This document shows, one piece after another, positions 22,806 through 34,059 of a stretch of DNA of 64,000 nt (position 1 is its first letter; every line of letters begins with the position of its first letter). The notes beneath the pieces were generated by a model. It searched no databases. It was not told the origin of the DNA and saw only the letters and a list, made by a program, of their open reading frames with translations. A program made the translations under genes and the position numbers. The stretch comes from Choristoneura fumiferana. Its lineage: Eukaryota > Arthropoda > Insecta > Lepidoptera > Tortricidae. The stretch is from positions 1,712,224 through 1,776,223 of the forward strand of contig NC_133498.1 of assembly GCF_025370935.1 (NCBI RefSeq). The letters run 5' to 3'.

Positions 22806-25800
22806 TTATTTCAAGATATCCTTGATGTGATACCTCCCAATACAGGGCGAGTCCATATCCGATAATTCGTAAACCTGTGGGGAAATAACGTTTGAAACAC
22901 GACAACATATAAATCGTGGAGCGAATTTACCACCACCATGGGTATCTGGATTTGAACGAGAGAAATTTCTCCGCCATACAATATCGCCAACATTTAATCT
23001 AATAGAATTCCTACGCGAATTATAACGTCTGGCATTGCGCTGAAATCCTAAAACGAGAGCGTCTTCAACTTTAGCGTAAATCTCACGTAGAGTCATTAGA
23101 TTAGTTGCACGTTCGTCCCGACTGTCAACTAAACTTGAGTCTCTAGTCTGAACGTTTGAACGTGGGTTAACCATATCGACTTCACGTCCGTATATTAGGA
23201 AATTAGGCGTATACCCTGTAGCTAAATTGATACAAGAGTTGAGATATAAGGCGACCTTAGGAAGACATCTAGCCCAAGAACGGCGATCGTTATCGACCAA
23301 GATACTTAACGCCACTACCACGGATTGATTGTAACGTTCAACAACGCTTGCGTTTGGACTATAATATGGTGTGAAGCAAGGTTCGGGTATACCGTATGAT
23401 GCCAAAAATCTCCTGAAAGCAACACTCTGAAAAACACTGGCGTTATCGCATAAAACGTGAGCAGGCCTACCGTAACGCAGGAAAACCTCTGATTCTAACG
23501 CCGAAGAAATTGAGGCAGCGTCGAATCTTTTCAAGGGGACTAACCAAACAAACTTTGAAAAGACATCGACCATAGAAAGGATATAACGATAGCCATAGAA
23601 TGCAACAGGGAGTGGGCCGATAAGGTCGATCGATAGTAAATCCATAGGAGCGGAAACTTGCCTTGGATATAACATCTGACCGCGTGGCTGGGTATTCGCA
23701 ATCTTGTAAGCTTTACAAACAGCACAACCAGAAATAACTGATGAAATATCTCGAAACATATTAGGCCAGTAATATAATTCCCTAGCCTTGAGATAGGTCT
23801 TCATCACACCGGGATGGATATTAGGGAACGAATCATGTAACTCGTTGATCGCATCTGCTGTCTTCTCAGTAGGCAAAACAATACGCCACTGATTAGGTCT
23901 TAAAGGATTATCGACAGGCATCCTGCGTACAAGAACACCATCATTTATACTGTAAGCTTGAAACATTTGAGGAGTTTCTAAAACACCGCGATAAATTTTT
24001 CTATACCATTGATCTGAAGTAGAGTCCGGCCCTTGATCAAATGAAATAAGATTAATGTGCTGACGAGACAAAGCGTCCGGAACGACATTCAAAGTACCCG
24101 GTTTGTGTTGAACTTCGAAGTTATATTGAGATATAAGGGTTGCCCAACGTGCTAGTCGCCCAGTGGGGTTATCAAGGGTAAGTAACCACTTCAACGCTAT
24201 ATGGTCGGTCACAATGGTAAATTTCATACCATCGAGATATCCACGGAAATGTTTAATAGATTCTAAAACAGCGAGAAGTTCACGCTCAGTTGTGCTATAA
24301 TTGCGCTCAGACTTTGTGAAGAGACGTGAATAATACGCAATTGGATGTTCAACGCCATCTAACGACTGTGCTAGTACTGAGCCAAGACCAACTGACGAAG
24401 CGTCGCATTGAAGAATAAAAGGCTTAGTGAAATCGGGACATGCCATAACGGGCGAATCCATCAGAGCCTTTTTGAGGTTGATAAACGCAGCAGAAGCAGC
24501 CTCATTCCAATCGATGATATCACGACCTTTTTTCTTCCCTAAAAGAGCAGTCATAGGAGCAATTATCGATGAAAAATTATTGACGAAGCGCCTATAATAT
24601 GAGCACATTCCTATAAACGCACGAAGTGATTTGGCAGAAGTTGGGGTCGGATAATCCCTGATAGATTCTAGCTTCTTGGGGTCGGTTTGTAGACCATTCT
24701 CATTTACTATATAACCAAGATATCTGAGCTCTGGTTTACAAAATTCGCACTTTTTCAAGTTAACTGTGAGACCAGCTTGAGTAAGCCTTTCTAATACTTT
24801 ACGTAACAAGCGGAGATGACTCTGGAAGTCACGAGAAACCAGGATCAGATCGTCTACATAGCCGAATACGAAGTCCTCAGATTCTGGAGTAAATTCAAAA
24901 TTAACGATTTTATCAGTCAGCCTTTGCATTTCGGATGCGGCGTTGGTCAGCCCAAAGGGCATGCGCACGAACTCGAATAAACCGCGTTGCGGAACTATAA
25001 AAGCCGTCTTTTCGCAACTGGAACGATCCGCCAAGGGAATCTGCCAAAAGGCACTTCTAAAATCTAAGGAAGTCAAATATTTCGCTCCGCGTAAATTATC
25101 CAGAATTTCCTGAATGCGGGGTAAGGGATACGAGTCACGTACAGTTACAGCGTTTAATTTCCTACTGTCTACACAAAATCTCACGGAACCATCCTTCTTG
25201 GTTACCATGACCACTGGACTAGCCCACGGCGAACGGGACGGACGAATAACTCCCATCTCTAACATTTTATCAATCTCTTCATTGAGTAATTTGAGTTTAA
25301 CAGGTGACGTAGGATAAGCGCGTTGTCGAATCGGCGATCCAACTGTTTCTATCTTATGAGAAAGCCAGGTGGTACATCCTAATCCCTTAACATCCGAAGA
25401 TATCTCCTTGAACTCATCGATCACGGTTTGCAGTTGAGATTCTTGTTCAGATGACAAAGTACATCGTGGTTGAATGAAACGAACCTCGTTAACAGTCTGG
25501 GAATGACTGACTGTAACCGGCCGCGGAATGAACAAATCACCAGAAAATTCCTGTTCAAAAGCTCTACTTAATACGGACGTAAGACCAAATTTATTCCAAA
25601 ATTCGATCCCTAAAATGAATAAAGTTGGTAAATTCCTACCAACCAGACATGAATGGAACACAATCGATCCATTAAAATGAATGGGAAGGTCTGCGCCCCC
25701 CAGTATCTCAATCGGAGAATTATCCGCTGAAACCACAGACGGACGAATCTTCGTGCAAAAAGTGATACCTAAATCAGCCAAAAGCGAAACATCAACTAAA

Positions 25801-25925
25801 GAAGTTTGAGCTCCAGAATCTAACAATGCCTTAACACGCACGCCTGCAATATAAATCTCGACAAACAAACGGTTATCTTCAGAATCAGTAATAACAACGG
25901 GTGATACGGTTGGGCTAGACCGCAC
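22806..25925 (-). CDS. pol: gypsy pol: protease, RT, RNase H, integrase
   Basis: An intact frame of about 1,039 residues. Numbering is from GTG at 25925, which is not a real start because translation should enter by -1 frameshift just upstream. The aspartic protease has LLDSGAQ (D36). The reverse transcriptase runs through WASPVVMVTKKDGSVRFCVD to the catalytic YVDD at 356-359, followed by LGYIV. RNase H shows LQCDASSVGLGSVLAQ (D508) and the TDH box. Integrase has the zinc-binding H-H-C-C region (NIHPGVMKTYL, CAVCKAYK) and catalytic D767, D827 and E863 with 35 residues between the last two. The end (GDIVWRRNFS) has no obvious chromodomain. All key residues are present, so pol looks competent even though gag is broken. 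Confidence 0.95.
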   Translation of the reverse strand: MRSSPTVSPVVITDSEDNRLFVEIYIAGVRVKALLDSGAQTSLVDVSLLADLGITFCTKIRPSVVSADNSPIEILGGADLPIHFNGSIVFHSCLVGRNLPTLFILGIEFWNKFGLTSVLSRAFEQEFSGDLFIPRPVTVSHSQTVNEVRFIQPRCTLSSEQESQLQTVIDEFKEISSDVKGLGCTTWLSHKIETVGSPIRQRAYPTSPVKLKLLNEEIDKMLEMGVIRPSRSPWASPVVMVTKKDGSVRFCVDSRKLNAVTVRDSYPLPRIQEILDNLRGAKYLTSLDFRSAFWQIPLADRSSCEKTAFIVPQRGLFEFVRMPFGLTNAASEMQRLTDKIVNFEFTPESEDFVFGYVDDLILVSRDFQSHLRLLRKVLERLTQAGLTVNLKKCEFCKPELRYLGYIVNENGLQTDPKKLESIRDYPTPTSAKSLRAFIGMCSYYRRFVNNFSSIIAPMTALLGKKKGRDIIDWNEAASAAFINLKKALMDSPVMACPDFTKPFILQCDASSVGLGSVLAQSLDGVEHPIAYYSRLFTKSERNYSTTERELLAVLESIKHFRGYLDGMKFTIVTDHIALKWLLTLDNPTGRLARWATLISQYNFEVQHKPGTLNVVPDALSRQHINLISFDQGPDSTSDQWYRKIYRGVLETPQMFQAYSINDGVLVRRMPVDNPLRPNQWRIVLPTEKTADAINELHDSFPNIHPGVMKTYLKARELYYWPNMFRDISSVISGCAVCKAYKIANTQPRGQMLYPRQVSAPMDLLSIDLIGPLPVAFYGYRYILSMVDVFSKFVWLVPLKRFDAASISSALESEVFLRYGRPAHVLCDNASVFQSVAFRRFLASYGIPEPCFTPYYSPNASVVERYNQSVVVALSILVDNDRRSWARCLPKVALYLNSCINLATGYTPNFLIYGREVDMVNPRSNVQTRDSSLVDSRDERATNLMTLREIYAKVEDALVLGFQRNARRYNSRRNSIRLNVGDIVWRRNFSRSNPDTHGGGKFAPRFICCRVSNVISPQVYELSDMDSPCIGRYHIKDILK

Positions 25926-25933
25926 ACCAGTTA

Positions 25934-26778
25934 TTAGTTTTTTTGGGAAGACGGATTACAAGCAGCACAGTCACGAGTGATCACTCCCTCACGCTTGCAA
26001 CGGAAGCAAATGGGTCCGGGATATTTTGGACACGCGCGATACTGGTGTCCGGCATCACTGCATTTCAAGCACAAAGGAGGAGATTGTTGTATCTGCACAG
26101 GTGCAACGTGTTTTGAAGAACTAGCTTGAGGCTGGAAAGTTTCAAAGTTCCCGGCAATCTGTAATAAAGAATCTAAATCATCTATCAAATTTGTTGCCAA
26201 ACAAGGAAAATAGCGAGGATGTATCCCATACTTTACGATAAGGAAAAGACCGTCTTCACTAATTGGTGAAAGAAGCTTTGAATTCAGATCTCTCGCCTCA
26301 ATGATGAAGTCTCGCATAGACTGGTTTCCCTCTGCTTCAAACTACGTAATTCACGTTCCACCTTGAAGTCAAAGTCAACAACGTCGAACGTCTTCAAAAA
26401 GGCTGACTTAAGGCTTTCATAACTCAAAGCTGGATGCTTGATAGATCGGAAATATTTAAGAGCTGTATCGCTAAGTAATTCGTGAAAGCGACGCACGATG
26501 TACGAGGTAGGAGCACCGCGAGCCTCAGATTCTTCTTCAATCCGAAAGAAAAAATCGCGAACACAAGTATTACCTGAGAACTTTATTCCCCATTTCGTCA
26601 AAGACTCCTCCTTCACCATAGTACGCGTGACGAAATGTGGTGGCGTAGGTTCCCCCATAATTGAGTCGTGGAATTGTTCACCAGCTTCAGGATTTAGAAT
26701 GCGCCGTCTCGGTTGAAGGATCGGAGAAGCCAGATTAGGTGTTTCGTGAATGGATTCAACAGCACTATCCCCTTCCAT
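25934..26778 (-). pseudogene. gag: gypsy gag, interrupted by a one-base frameshift
   Basis: Structural protein of the retrotransposon particle. The first ATG is at 26778 (MEGDSAVESIHETP). The frame runs through a retrotransposon-gag-like helical region (IVRRFHELLSDTALKYF) and stops at 26284. The frame open downstream from about 26317 continues the protein (MRDFIIEARDL) and ends in zinc knuckles before the TAA at 25934-25936. The two frames meet near 26318-26330 as if a single base were missing, so no intact Gag can be made without a shift there. Knuckle 1 is C-x2-C-x4-H-x4-C; knuckle 2 has Val in place of His (CFRCKREGVITRDC). A sequencing error cannot be excluded because there is one copy only. 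Confidence 0.85.
25937..25943 (-). promoter_or_regulatory. -1 ribosomal frameshift heptamer A AAA AAC
   Basis: In the gag frame the last codons are CAA AAA AAC TAA. The heptamer A AAA AAC sits in the correct X XXY YYZ register directly before the stop. Pol lies in the -1 frame and is open from here through its protease, with no ATG at its start. This is the classic arrangement for Gag-Pol synthesis by -1 frameshifting. I did not identify a downstream pseudoknot. Confidence 0.85.
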
Positions 26779-27244
26779 AATTAACAAACAGCAGAAATCC
26801 AGTAACTAATACAACCGCCAAATAGTAAAATAAAACAGAAGATACTACGTAACTACTGTTTTAAATAAGCGGAATTGTAACCTACTAAATGAGCAATACA
26901 GGATTAAAAAGTTGAGGACTGAATAAAACGCATAAATGTGAACAATTATACAGTATTCTTATCACTTGATTACAACACAGAGTATATTCAATTAGACTGC
27001 GTGTGAAGCACAGAACTTCGGACGTAGTTGAGCGTGAAAACGAACCAAGAACAAGGGTGGACTTGCAGAACTAAAAACTATCACAGGCGGGAGAGTAAAA
27101 ACATACCCTTTTAATATTAATCTGTAAAATAAGCAGAATCAATAAGCGAAAGCGCAGTCGAATGCGACTGCCATCCCCTACGACATAAAGAAAATAAAAT
27201 TCAAACAATTTATAAATTTAACGATAAAATAATTTACCTTTTTA
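26779..27244 (-). other. Gypsy leader between PBS and gag
   Basis: About 465 bp of non-coding sequence between the PBS and the gag ATG; it should include the packaging region. No gene is seen. Confidence 0.6.
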
Positions 27245-27255
27245 TTCGGGCGCCA
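27245..27255 (-). other. Primer binding site (tRNA-Lys type)
   Basis: On the minus strand TGGCGCCCGAA lies four bases (AAAT) after the 5' LTR end. These 11 bases complement the 3' end of tRNA-Lys(UUU) with CCA; the match stops there. Confidence 0.8.
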
Positions 27256-27259
27256 ATTT

Positions 27260-28427
27260 TGTAGCAAAGCTTACCCAAAATTCAATGAACCTCGGGCAAG
27301 CCCCACAACACAACACTTATGTGCAATGCACTATAAATGAAACGTATAATTTTGAGATATGATTAATAAAGATTTAATGTAAAAAAAATCAGCCGATGAA
27401 ATAACAGAGTAGTATTAACGGGTCGTCATATTGTTTTGCCAAAAGATTACCGAAATCATGGAGGCCTTCGTGGGCTTTTAGAATTTTGAAAAATATAGTA
27501 CAAAATATATATGGAATGGGCAAATAAACTATGCAAGTAGTTTTCGAAATTACAAAATAATTCGCGATACTTTAGAGCGTAACACCAAGTAGGATCTTAT
27601 GCGCATAAAATTCTATTAACAGTAGAAAAGAGTTCCGAACGTGTTTGCTTAAGACTACGATATAAAACTGAAGCGAAAAGTTAGAAAAACATAGAATACT
27701 TTTAAAAAAAATGTGAAACTACTGAAATTTTAAAATAGTTCGCCGTTATAAGCCAAAAAATAAAGTTTTTAGTAAGAAACTCCAAAAGTTTGTGACAATC
27801 TTCACGTGGTCTTTGTTGTTGGTGTGGAGCGGTTCCCCTGTCACTGGATGCAGGCAACAATCCCGACACCGAAGCGATGACAAATTATGCCCACAATCGT
27901 GTGCGGAGCGCAGTACGATGTCCACAAAAGTCCACACCGTAAGGTGGGAGCTGAAAAGATAAAAGAGACTAAGAATTTATTCAAACCATGAGCCCTAACA
28001 AAACCTAAATTCGCAACAAAACAGGAAAAAACTTACCCGAAACTGGCAAAAACAGATCCGGCTTTTAATAAAAGGGAGGCGACTACGAGCCACCAGCTCG
28101 CAGCAGTTGGAGAAACAATTAATTCGCCAGGTTATAATAATTAACACTTTAGAACACCATTATATGTGTCACATAAAATAAATCCCAGGAATATTAAACC
28201 AAAATATTAATCCAAGGCACTATTGCCAAAAATCATCCACGGGAAAACACACTTGACAAACCAAATTTTCGCGTCCTCTGTTCCACGTTTCCAGGATACC
28301 AATTCAAACCTTTAAAAAAAATCAAGAAGTGAACCGCAACTAAACGACCAAAACGTATAAGCAAAAATAGGTTAACACTCAATTTCAAAAAAAAAGGTTA
28401 GATTGCATGCAGCAGATTTATGCTGCA
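27260..28427 (-). repeat. 5' LTR of the gypsy element
   Basis: 1,168 bp, TG...CA ends on the minus strand (TGCAGCATAAATC ... GCTACA). The partner is 20450-21622 at about 99% identity by eye. It contains the same A-rich and palindromic GCATGCAGCAGATTTATGCTGCA end as its partner. Confidence 0.95.
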
Positions 28428-28631
28428 ACTTATAATGTAGCTCACTCCTGTAGATAGATTTTTTTTTCACTTGCCGATTTTTTGTAGTAATAAATTGAAA
28501 CTATTGGCTGACATAGTCACATTTGGTGTACCTACGTAAGGCATTCTAACTGCAACATAACCGCAACTGCAGACTGCCCACACATACACTACACTACACT
28601 ACAAACACACTACACTACACTTACACTAGCA

Positions 28632-29060
28632 AACGTTTGGGGCAAAAGTTTAGGGAGGATTTGTGCCCAGCTCTTGCAAAAACTGCTTTGATGCGTAAGA
28701 GTGTATGTTCTCATGCAATAAGAATTTATAACAAATTACCAATTGAACTTAAACTATTACCAATACCACTTCTGAGACGTAAATTATTAACCATGCTTAC
28801 GAATAAATGCTATTATTCTGTTCTCGAATATTTAAATGATGACCTAAATTGTTTGTAATTGTTTTTGTCTAATTTTTTTTTTCTTCTCGTATACCTATCT
28901 AATTTAATGTTCAATATATAAATATAATAGGTTAAGATCTGGCTTAATAGCCAATGTTTTTGTACGCCAACTGGCAAAACATAGTGCAACACGAAAAAAT
29001 GTAACATCTCTGTATTTATGCGGCCATCACCTATGTTTCACAAATAAAACACTTTTGACT
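28632..29060 (+). pseudogene. LINE 3' end: pol C-terminus and 3' UTR
   Basis: A 73-codon frame at 28637-28858 (SHAIRIYNKLPIELKLLPIP...VLEYLND) looks like the extreme C-terminus of Jockey/CR1-like pol. It is followed by a 3' UTR ending CACAAATAAAACACTTTTGAC. Confidence 0.65.
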
Positions 29061-29756
29061 TTTTTTTTTTACTTTTGACATTTACTCGCAGCTCGTGTGC
29101 AGTTGTGCCGACTGCAATGGAGCTGCAATGAAAAATGTTAATCCAGTTGGCAGTTATATTGTAGTTGGAATGCAGTCTATCTGTACAAGCCCTAAGCCTC
29201 GTTAAAATATGAAACAAAAAATCCTTCTTAAAAATTGTTGGTCCTAACTCATTATTAAACACGATTCCTCTATTCCATGGCTCACTAATATCTGTTACAA
29301 GGACAAAACAATACTGATTGGCATTAATTTATTGATTGCAATGGCTAACGCCAATGATACTAGTTATCAGATAATGCACGCTGAATCATACCTTATTTAA
29401 TAGGTGATAAAGTCTCCATACAGCTAGGGATGTAATGTGACTCATAATGTTATTGTGATTTGGGGTGTTTGAATAAAAGTTACGTTTGTAAAAGTTGACT
29501 TGTTAAGGACTTGAGGCCGTATTGTCTAATGTACGTACATAGGGTTGCAATAAGAACAAATATTTTCATCCTGTCCTGACAAAAATCCTGACATCACCCT
29601 AAAAGTCCTGACATTTCTTGTAACAGAGATTTAATAATAATAATAATAATAAAGATATTTTCTCAAAAATGTCCGTAAAAGTTGACATTATTCTTTACAT
29701 ATCAGAAGGTGAAGTGCATAGTTTATGGTCAGCGAAAAATTAAAAAGTTAAAAAGG

Positions 29757-29801
29757 TTGCAGGCGCGCTAGCTCGACAATAATGAATTAGCGCGCCTGCA
29801 A
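29757..29801. repeat. Perfect 14-bp palindrome with 17-nt loop
   Basis: TTGCAGGCGCGCTA faces TAGCGCGCCTGCAA. Confidence 0.9.
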
Positions 29802-30099
29802 TAAGTCACAATTTTTTTTTGATGTTAAAAAGGCCATGGAAATGTTGGCACAAGTCGTATACAGCCAAGTCTAATGGCCGGTATCAGATATTTTGTTGGA
29901 ACTCCGGACTTTTTCTACTGGGTCTGAAATAGCTTGTGGTGTTTTCGATGGAAAAATACACCTACAGTTTATTTTTAATGAAAAAAGGCGGGAAAGCATA
30001 AGAAAAATATTGGAATAAAATTAAATTTTATAATATATTTTGAGAAAAAGTTTATTCTATTTCAGAATTATTCACCATTTTTGAGAAAAGCTTTATATT

Positions 30100-30210
30100 A
30101 GTCTCGGCTGGAATAGCAATTGCTGGCTTCGTATTAGTTAAACGGACTCGCAAGCTCGTCCGTTTAATACTCATACTCAGCCAGCAATTGCCTACTTCCA
30201 GGCCACGACA
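30100..30210. repeat. Long imperfect hairpin
   Basis: TCGGCTGGAATAGCAATTGC...GTTAAACGGAC faces GTCCGTTTAA...GCAATTGCCTACTTCCAGGCC, with a loop of about 10 nt. It may be a small palindromic transposon. Confidence 0.65.
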
Positions 30211-30879
30211 ATAATCTACTATTATTTAATAGTTTGCTTACAAAATCTACATAGGTAGGTACATAACAAATAATAAGTACAATCAAACTATCAAAAGGGA
30301 CGCAGGTTGAAGGACGTGCCGGCGTGGCGCTGCGCCACGACCACTACACTTCCATTGTGGCACTTTTTGGTCTTCATCCTTTGATTAATAATGGAAACCA
30401 AATTACAAAATTAGATTGTAACTAGTTTTAGCTGTAATTTATCCTGTTAAAATTATGTGAAAGAACTATTATTCATTTTGTTGATTAGTTACTACTTAAT
30501 TTATCATTTCACTCATAAAAAACGGTGTAATTAATCTATCATGAAAACAAATATTTTATTATTTTTCTTCAATGAGGTGATTTCTAAAAATCCGGACACT
30601 TCTTAAGTTCGGCCGCAATCCTAACAAAGGGTCAAAAATCCGGACTTGTCCGGAAAATCCCTATGGTATGGCAACCCTAAATGTACAAGCGCTCGCGCTA
30701 TCGTTAACCTTTTCTTTCTATTCTACCCTCATCCTACACTGTATGACAGAAAAAAGTGTTGAAAACCATTGCGATACCAAGTGTGTTAGAGAAAAAGGCC
30801 ACCGAGACCGTATAGCCTAACTGACGCATAAGCGCTATGAAATTGAACGAAAAAAGTTTATTCGACACATACGATATAA

Positions 30880-31020
30880 AAATTACAAAAATAGTAGGAA
30901 TACCCGTGTGATAGTTACAAATACACCTCTCCATTTCTTCCGTGGATGTCGTAACAGGCGACAAAGGATATAGGTTAAGGTATACCGTAGGCGACAGGCT
31001 AGCAATTGACAAGAATTGAA
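30880..31020 (-). repeat. Dispersed repeat, reverse relative of 49245-49390
   Basis: CACCTCTCCATTTCTTCCGT...GATATAGGTTAAGGTATACC matches the reverse of the sequence at 49255-49345. Confidence 0.7.
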
Positions 31021-31039
31021 TTGTATAGATTGCCATTTC

Positions 31040-32925
31040 TACAGAATCCCAGTTTTACAAAAAAAAAATGGCTCTGGCGTTGTAGGGTCACCCACCATCC
31101 TCTTAATCGCTTTCCTCGCTTCGCTCATCGTACCTAACCTAACCCAACAAAGACTTTCTTTAAGGTAAAATGAGTCGGGAATCTGTTAGAAAAATCTCTA
31201 GAATTGGGATGGGAACTCACCACCAAATTCAGAAACAATGTCCGAACTTCTATCGCTAGCTCTTAAACTAGTCTCACTTACTATTTGCTTACTCTACTCT
31301 TGCTAGACTCTTGCCTACGTCGTCTGTCAACCCAACATATTCTTTTTTAGGCTCTCTTCTCCAACAATCATTCCAGAACTTGTGGACGACTATTCAATTG
31401 ATGTCGGGTATTAACCAAAGTTATTCGTCCTCCACATCATACTCTTCGGGCACAGATGCAATAAGAAGCTGAAATTTTGCATGCCTCTTTTTTATGTGGA
31501 CAAGGAATAGGGAAGGGACTTATGTCGCGGAATTCCCACGGGATAATAGGACTTGCTGAGTGGCCCGTCTGGCAAGTGGCAACTCGCCCTTTCTCCGGTA
31601 AGCTATAAGAACTGACTGGAAGACGAAGCAGCATGCGCAAGCTAGCGAGATATAAAGCAGGTTATGGTGCGAGAAATTTCTTGTAAAACTATACAGGGCG
31701 TGACTAAAATTGTGTGGATTTTGTATGGCATAAATTAGCCGGCCGCACTTGTGCAAACAAGTTGCTAAATAAGTAAACATCCATGCACAAGCGGGACGCT
31801 GAATTTGAAGATGAAATAGTTTTTTTCGCCTATCAATTTCTACTTTAGTTACTTATCAAAATACCTATTAATTTACGTTTGTCATAAAGGACATGAACAG
31901 ATTTTACCTTACCTCTACAAGAAGATTGATTAAGTTAGTTTGTACTTTCCTTTCATTATGTTTATTGGCCACATTTGAGACGGTATAAAGCACTTATTGC
32001 TAAATACATGACACATAACTGTTAACAAGCAATCTGGGCCAACGAGTTCTTATTTAGAACCCTAGTCAAAGTACTACGCGAAGAGGAGACGAAGTTGCTA
32101 TATTTTATCACACTGTTGTCGTCAAGATAATAACTGCATATAGCTTCTGAATCAATTTTAAATTCTTTTGTTCTTTCACCTCTCTCTCCTTTTACCCGCC
32201 AATACAAGGCCCGCCAAGGGGACAAAGAACATCAATATTCCTAAAATTATCTCAACACGTTATTTGTATCAATTACAAATACCTACAGTTAATTTCGATA
32301 AAAAAATGTGGCGATCCCCAAATAGCGGTTCCGCGGTCGTAAATCAGGGTTTACGTGGCCCGAGAAATATCGACGGCGTTAAAAACTATAATAGGTACTT
32401 GCGCGCGGGAAGAGGCTTGGCGAATGTCGAAGCGATATTCGCTACGCTTTTCGCCGAGCTTTGGGAAAGAAACTTTTAAATCGCTGAAAGACCGGAAAGA
32501 AATAAGCAGAGTAGAAGTACGAGAGTCAAATCCTCCAAAAGGAAGCTACGCTGAGCGAGTTTAGGAAAGCGAAGTAATGCTATTTATTGATGGGTTTTTG
32601 CTTACACGTTTCTGGGTGATTTGGTAAGAAAGAATCAGCAGTAGCCCGCAATTTCGTCCAAGTCCCACTGGAATTTGGCACTTTCCCCAGGGATAAAAGG
32701 CAGAAAGCAATAATTTGACATGAACAGAATGAAATAATTTACAGCGAAGTGAAATAAATGTTTCACTACTTTCATTTCGGTACAAAACACAATAAAGTGA
32801 ACTCATACTCAAAATTTCTTTATTCAATTCAGGCGATACCTAACAAGAACTACCTACACACAAACTTACCTGCACTACAAAAAATCTATTACCTACTACG
32901 AGAATTTTTCGCAAAATCATCCGTT
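31040..32925. other. Giant intron stretch, nothing recognised
   Basis: Short frames only; no motif I can support. Confidence 0.4.
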
Positions 32926-33120
32926 GTCGCCAGCCGAACCAAACCTATACTACGAAGTGCAAAATTCGAACTTCGTATATTGCCGTCCCGCTGGCGCTTA
33001 TATTATTTACTACAAGAGTGAAACGGACGGTAGTTACGATACGAACTTCGAATTCCGTAGGCTGCCTCGATATTCGCTATCGAAAGCTTCGCCCGCCCCG
33101 CGAAGCGCGCATTAGACGAA
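32925..33120. repeat. TTCGAACTTCGTA repeat, copy 1
   Basis: GCAAAATTCGAACTTCGTAT...TTGCCGTCCCGCTGGCGC is shared with 35790-36040 (TTGCCGTCCCGCTGACGC). Confidence 0.65.
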
Positions 33121-33611
33121 TTTAGTGACCGCGCCGTGGGAAACCAATCCACCGGTTTAATTGCTCGCCAATGAATCACTGGTTAATAGATCCTATGTAC
33201 TGGGACGTCGAGGTCGGCACCACATGCGCGGGATCGATCGAGATCTAGGCAAGGTGCAGCGATCGAATCGATCCAGAGTAATCCATACAAATATAGTAAA
33301 TTATTTATTTCCATCGGCAAAAGTCAGATCTTAATTGGAATACGATGGCGCACCCGAAGTGTCAGTCAATTGTATTAAATGACTATCATTTTCATACTCC
33401 TTAAATTTTTTGTTTTATGTAGTGTCAATGTCAAAGCTGCTGTGCGTTAGGTACTGAAACTAATTGAGAGAGCAGGACAAATACGAACTTTTCCCATAAG
33501 ATACGATGGAAAAACAGTATGCGCTTACATCTGTACTGTGCTTCAATTCGTACTAATACCAAAAAATGTGAAAGTAGTTAAACTTCATTGTATAAAAAGG
33601 AAATACAGATA

Positions 33612-33766
33612 CCCCCTTATTCATAAACGACAATCAAACCTATTTTAGTTAAAATGCCGCTAAAATTCGTTTGTCCTTATCTGTCACTTCGACATTTGTA
33701 TTTGTTAGAAAGGGACAAAGCATTTGTTAGTTAACATAGGCTTGTTAAGTTTTATGAATAAGGGGG
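33612..33766. mobile_element. 155-bp MITE, copy 1
   Basis: Inverted ends CCCCCTTATTCATAAA / TTTATGAATAAGGGGG. Nearly identical to 41439-41593 (about four differences). Confidence 0.85.
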
Positions 33767-34059
33767 TTAGGTTACAAACAAAAAATACAAAGGTGGTCTC
33801 TAAAGGGATCTCTGGCTGGCAACCTTTGAGTGCTGGAGAGTCAATTCCGTCCAATCATTTAGGGATCGACAAATAGAGAGAAACTCTGTCCTTCTATGTC
33901 TGTTAGTTCTGTTACTTCTTGACGCTTAGATGGCTGAACCGATTTAGATGAAATTTGGTGTGGACATTATTTGGGAACCTATGAAGGATATAGGATAGTT
34001 TTATTCCCGAAAAATTTACAATCCCACGGGACAGCAATAAACAGCTGTATGTACCTAAT

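Larger units (their letters stand above)
20450..28427 (-). mobile_element. Ty3/gypsy LTR retrotransposon, near-complete
   Basis: A 7,978-bp element lies in minus orientation, flanked by the 4-bp duplication ACTT (20446-20449 and 28428-28431). The order on the minus strand is 5' LTR 28427-27260, PBS, leader, gag, frameshift site, pol (protease, RT, RNase H, integrase), a 1.17-kb non-coding stretch with no env reading frame, PPT, and 3' LTR 21622-20450. The LTRs differ by about ten substitutions and a few poly-A length changes, so the insertion is recent. Gag carries a one-base frameshift, so this copy may be defective. It landed 16 bp beyond the (TTA)n tail of the LINE ending duplicated block 2. 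I cannot assign a clade within the Ty3/gypsy group. Confidence 0.95.
29541..30680. mobile_element. Candidate old hAT-like element (~1.14 kb)
   Basis: Ends TAGGGTTGCAATA and TATGGCAACCCTA are inverted. Flanks TACGTACA and AATGTACA agree at 6 of 8. Related phrases TCCTGAC/TCCGGAC recur inside. No transposase seen; it contains the palindromes at 29757 and 30100. Confidence 0.4.
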
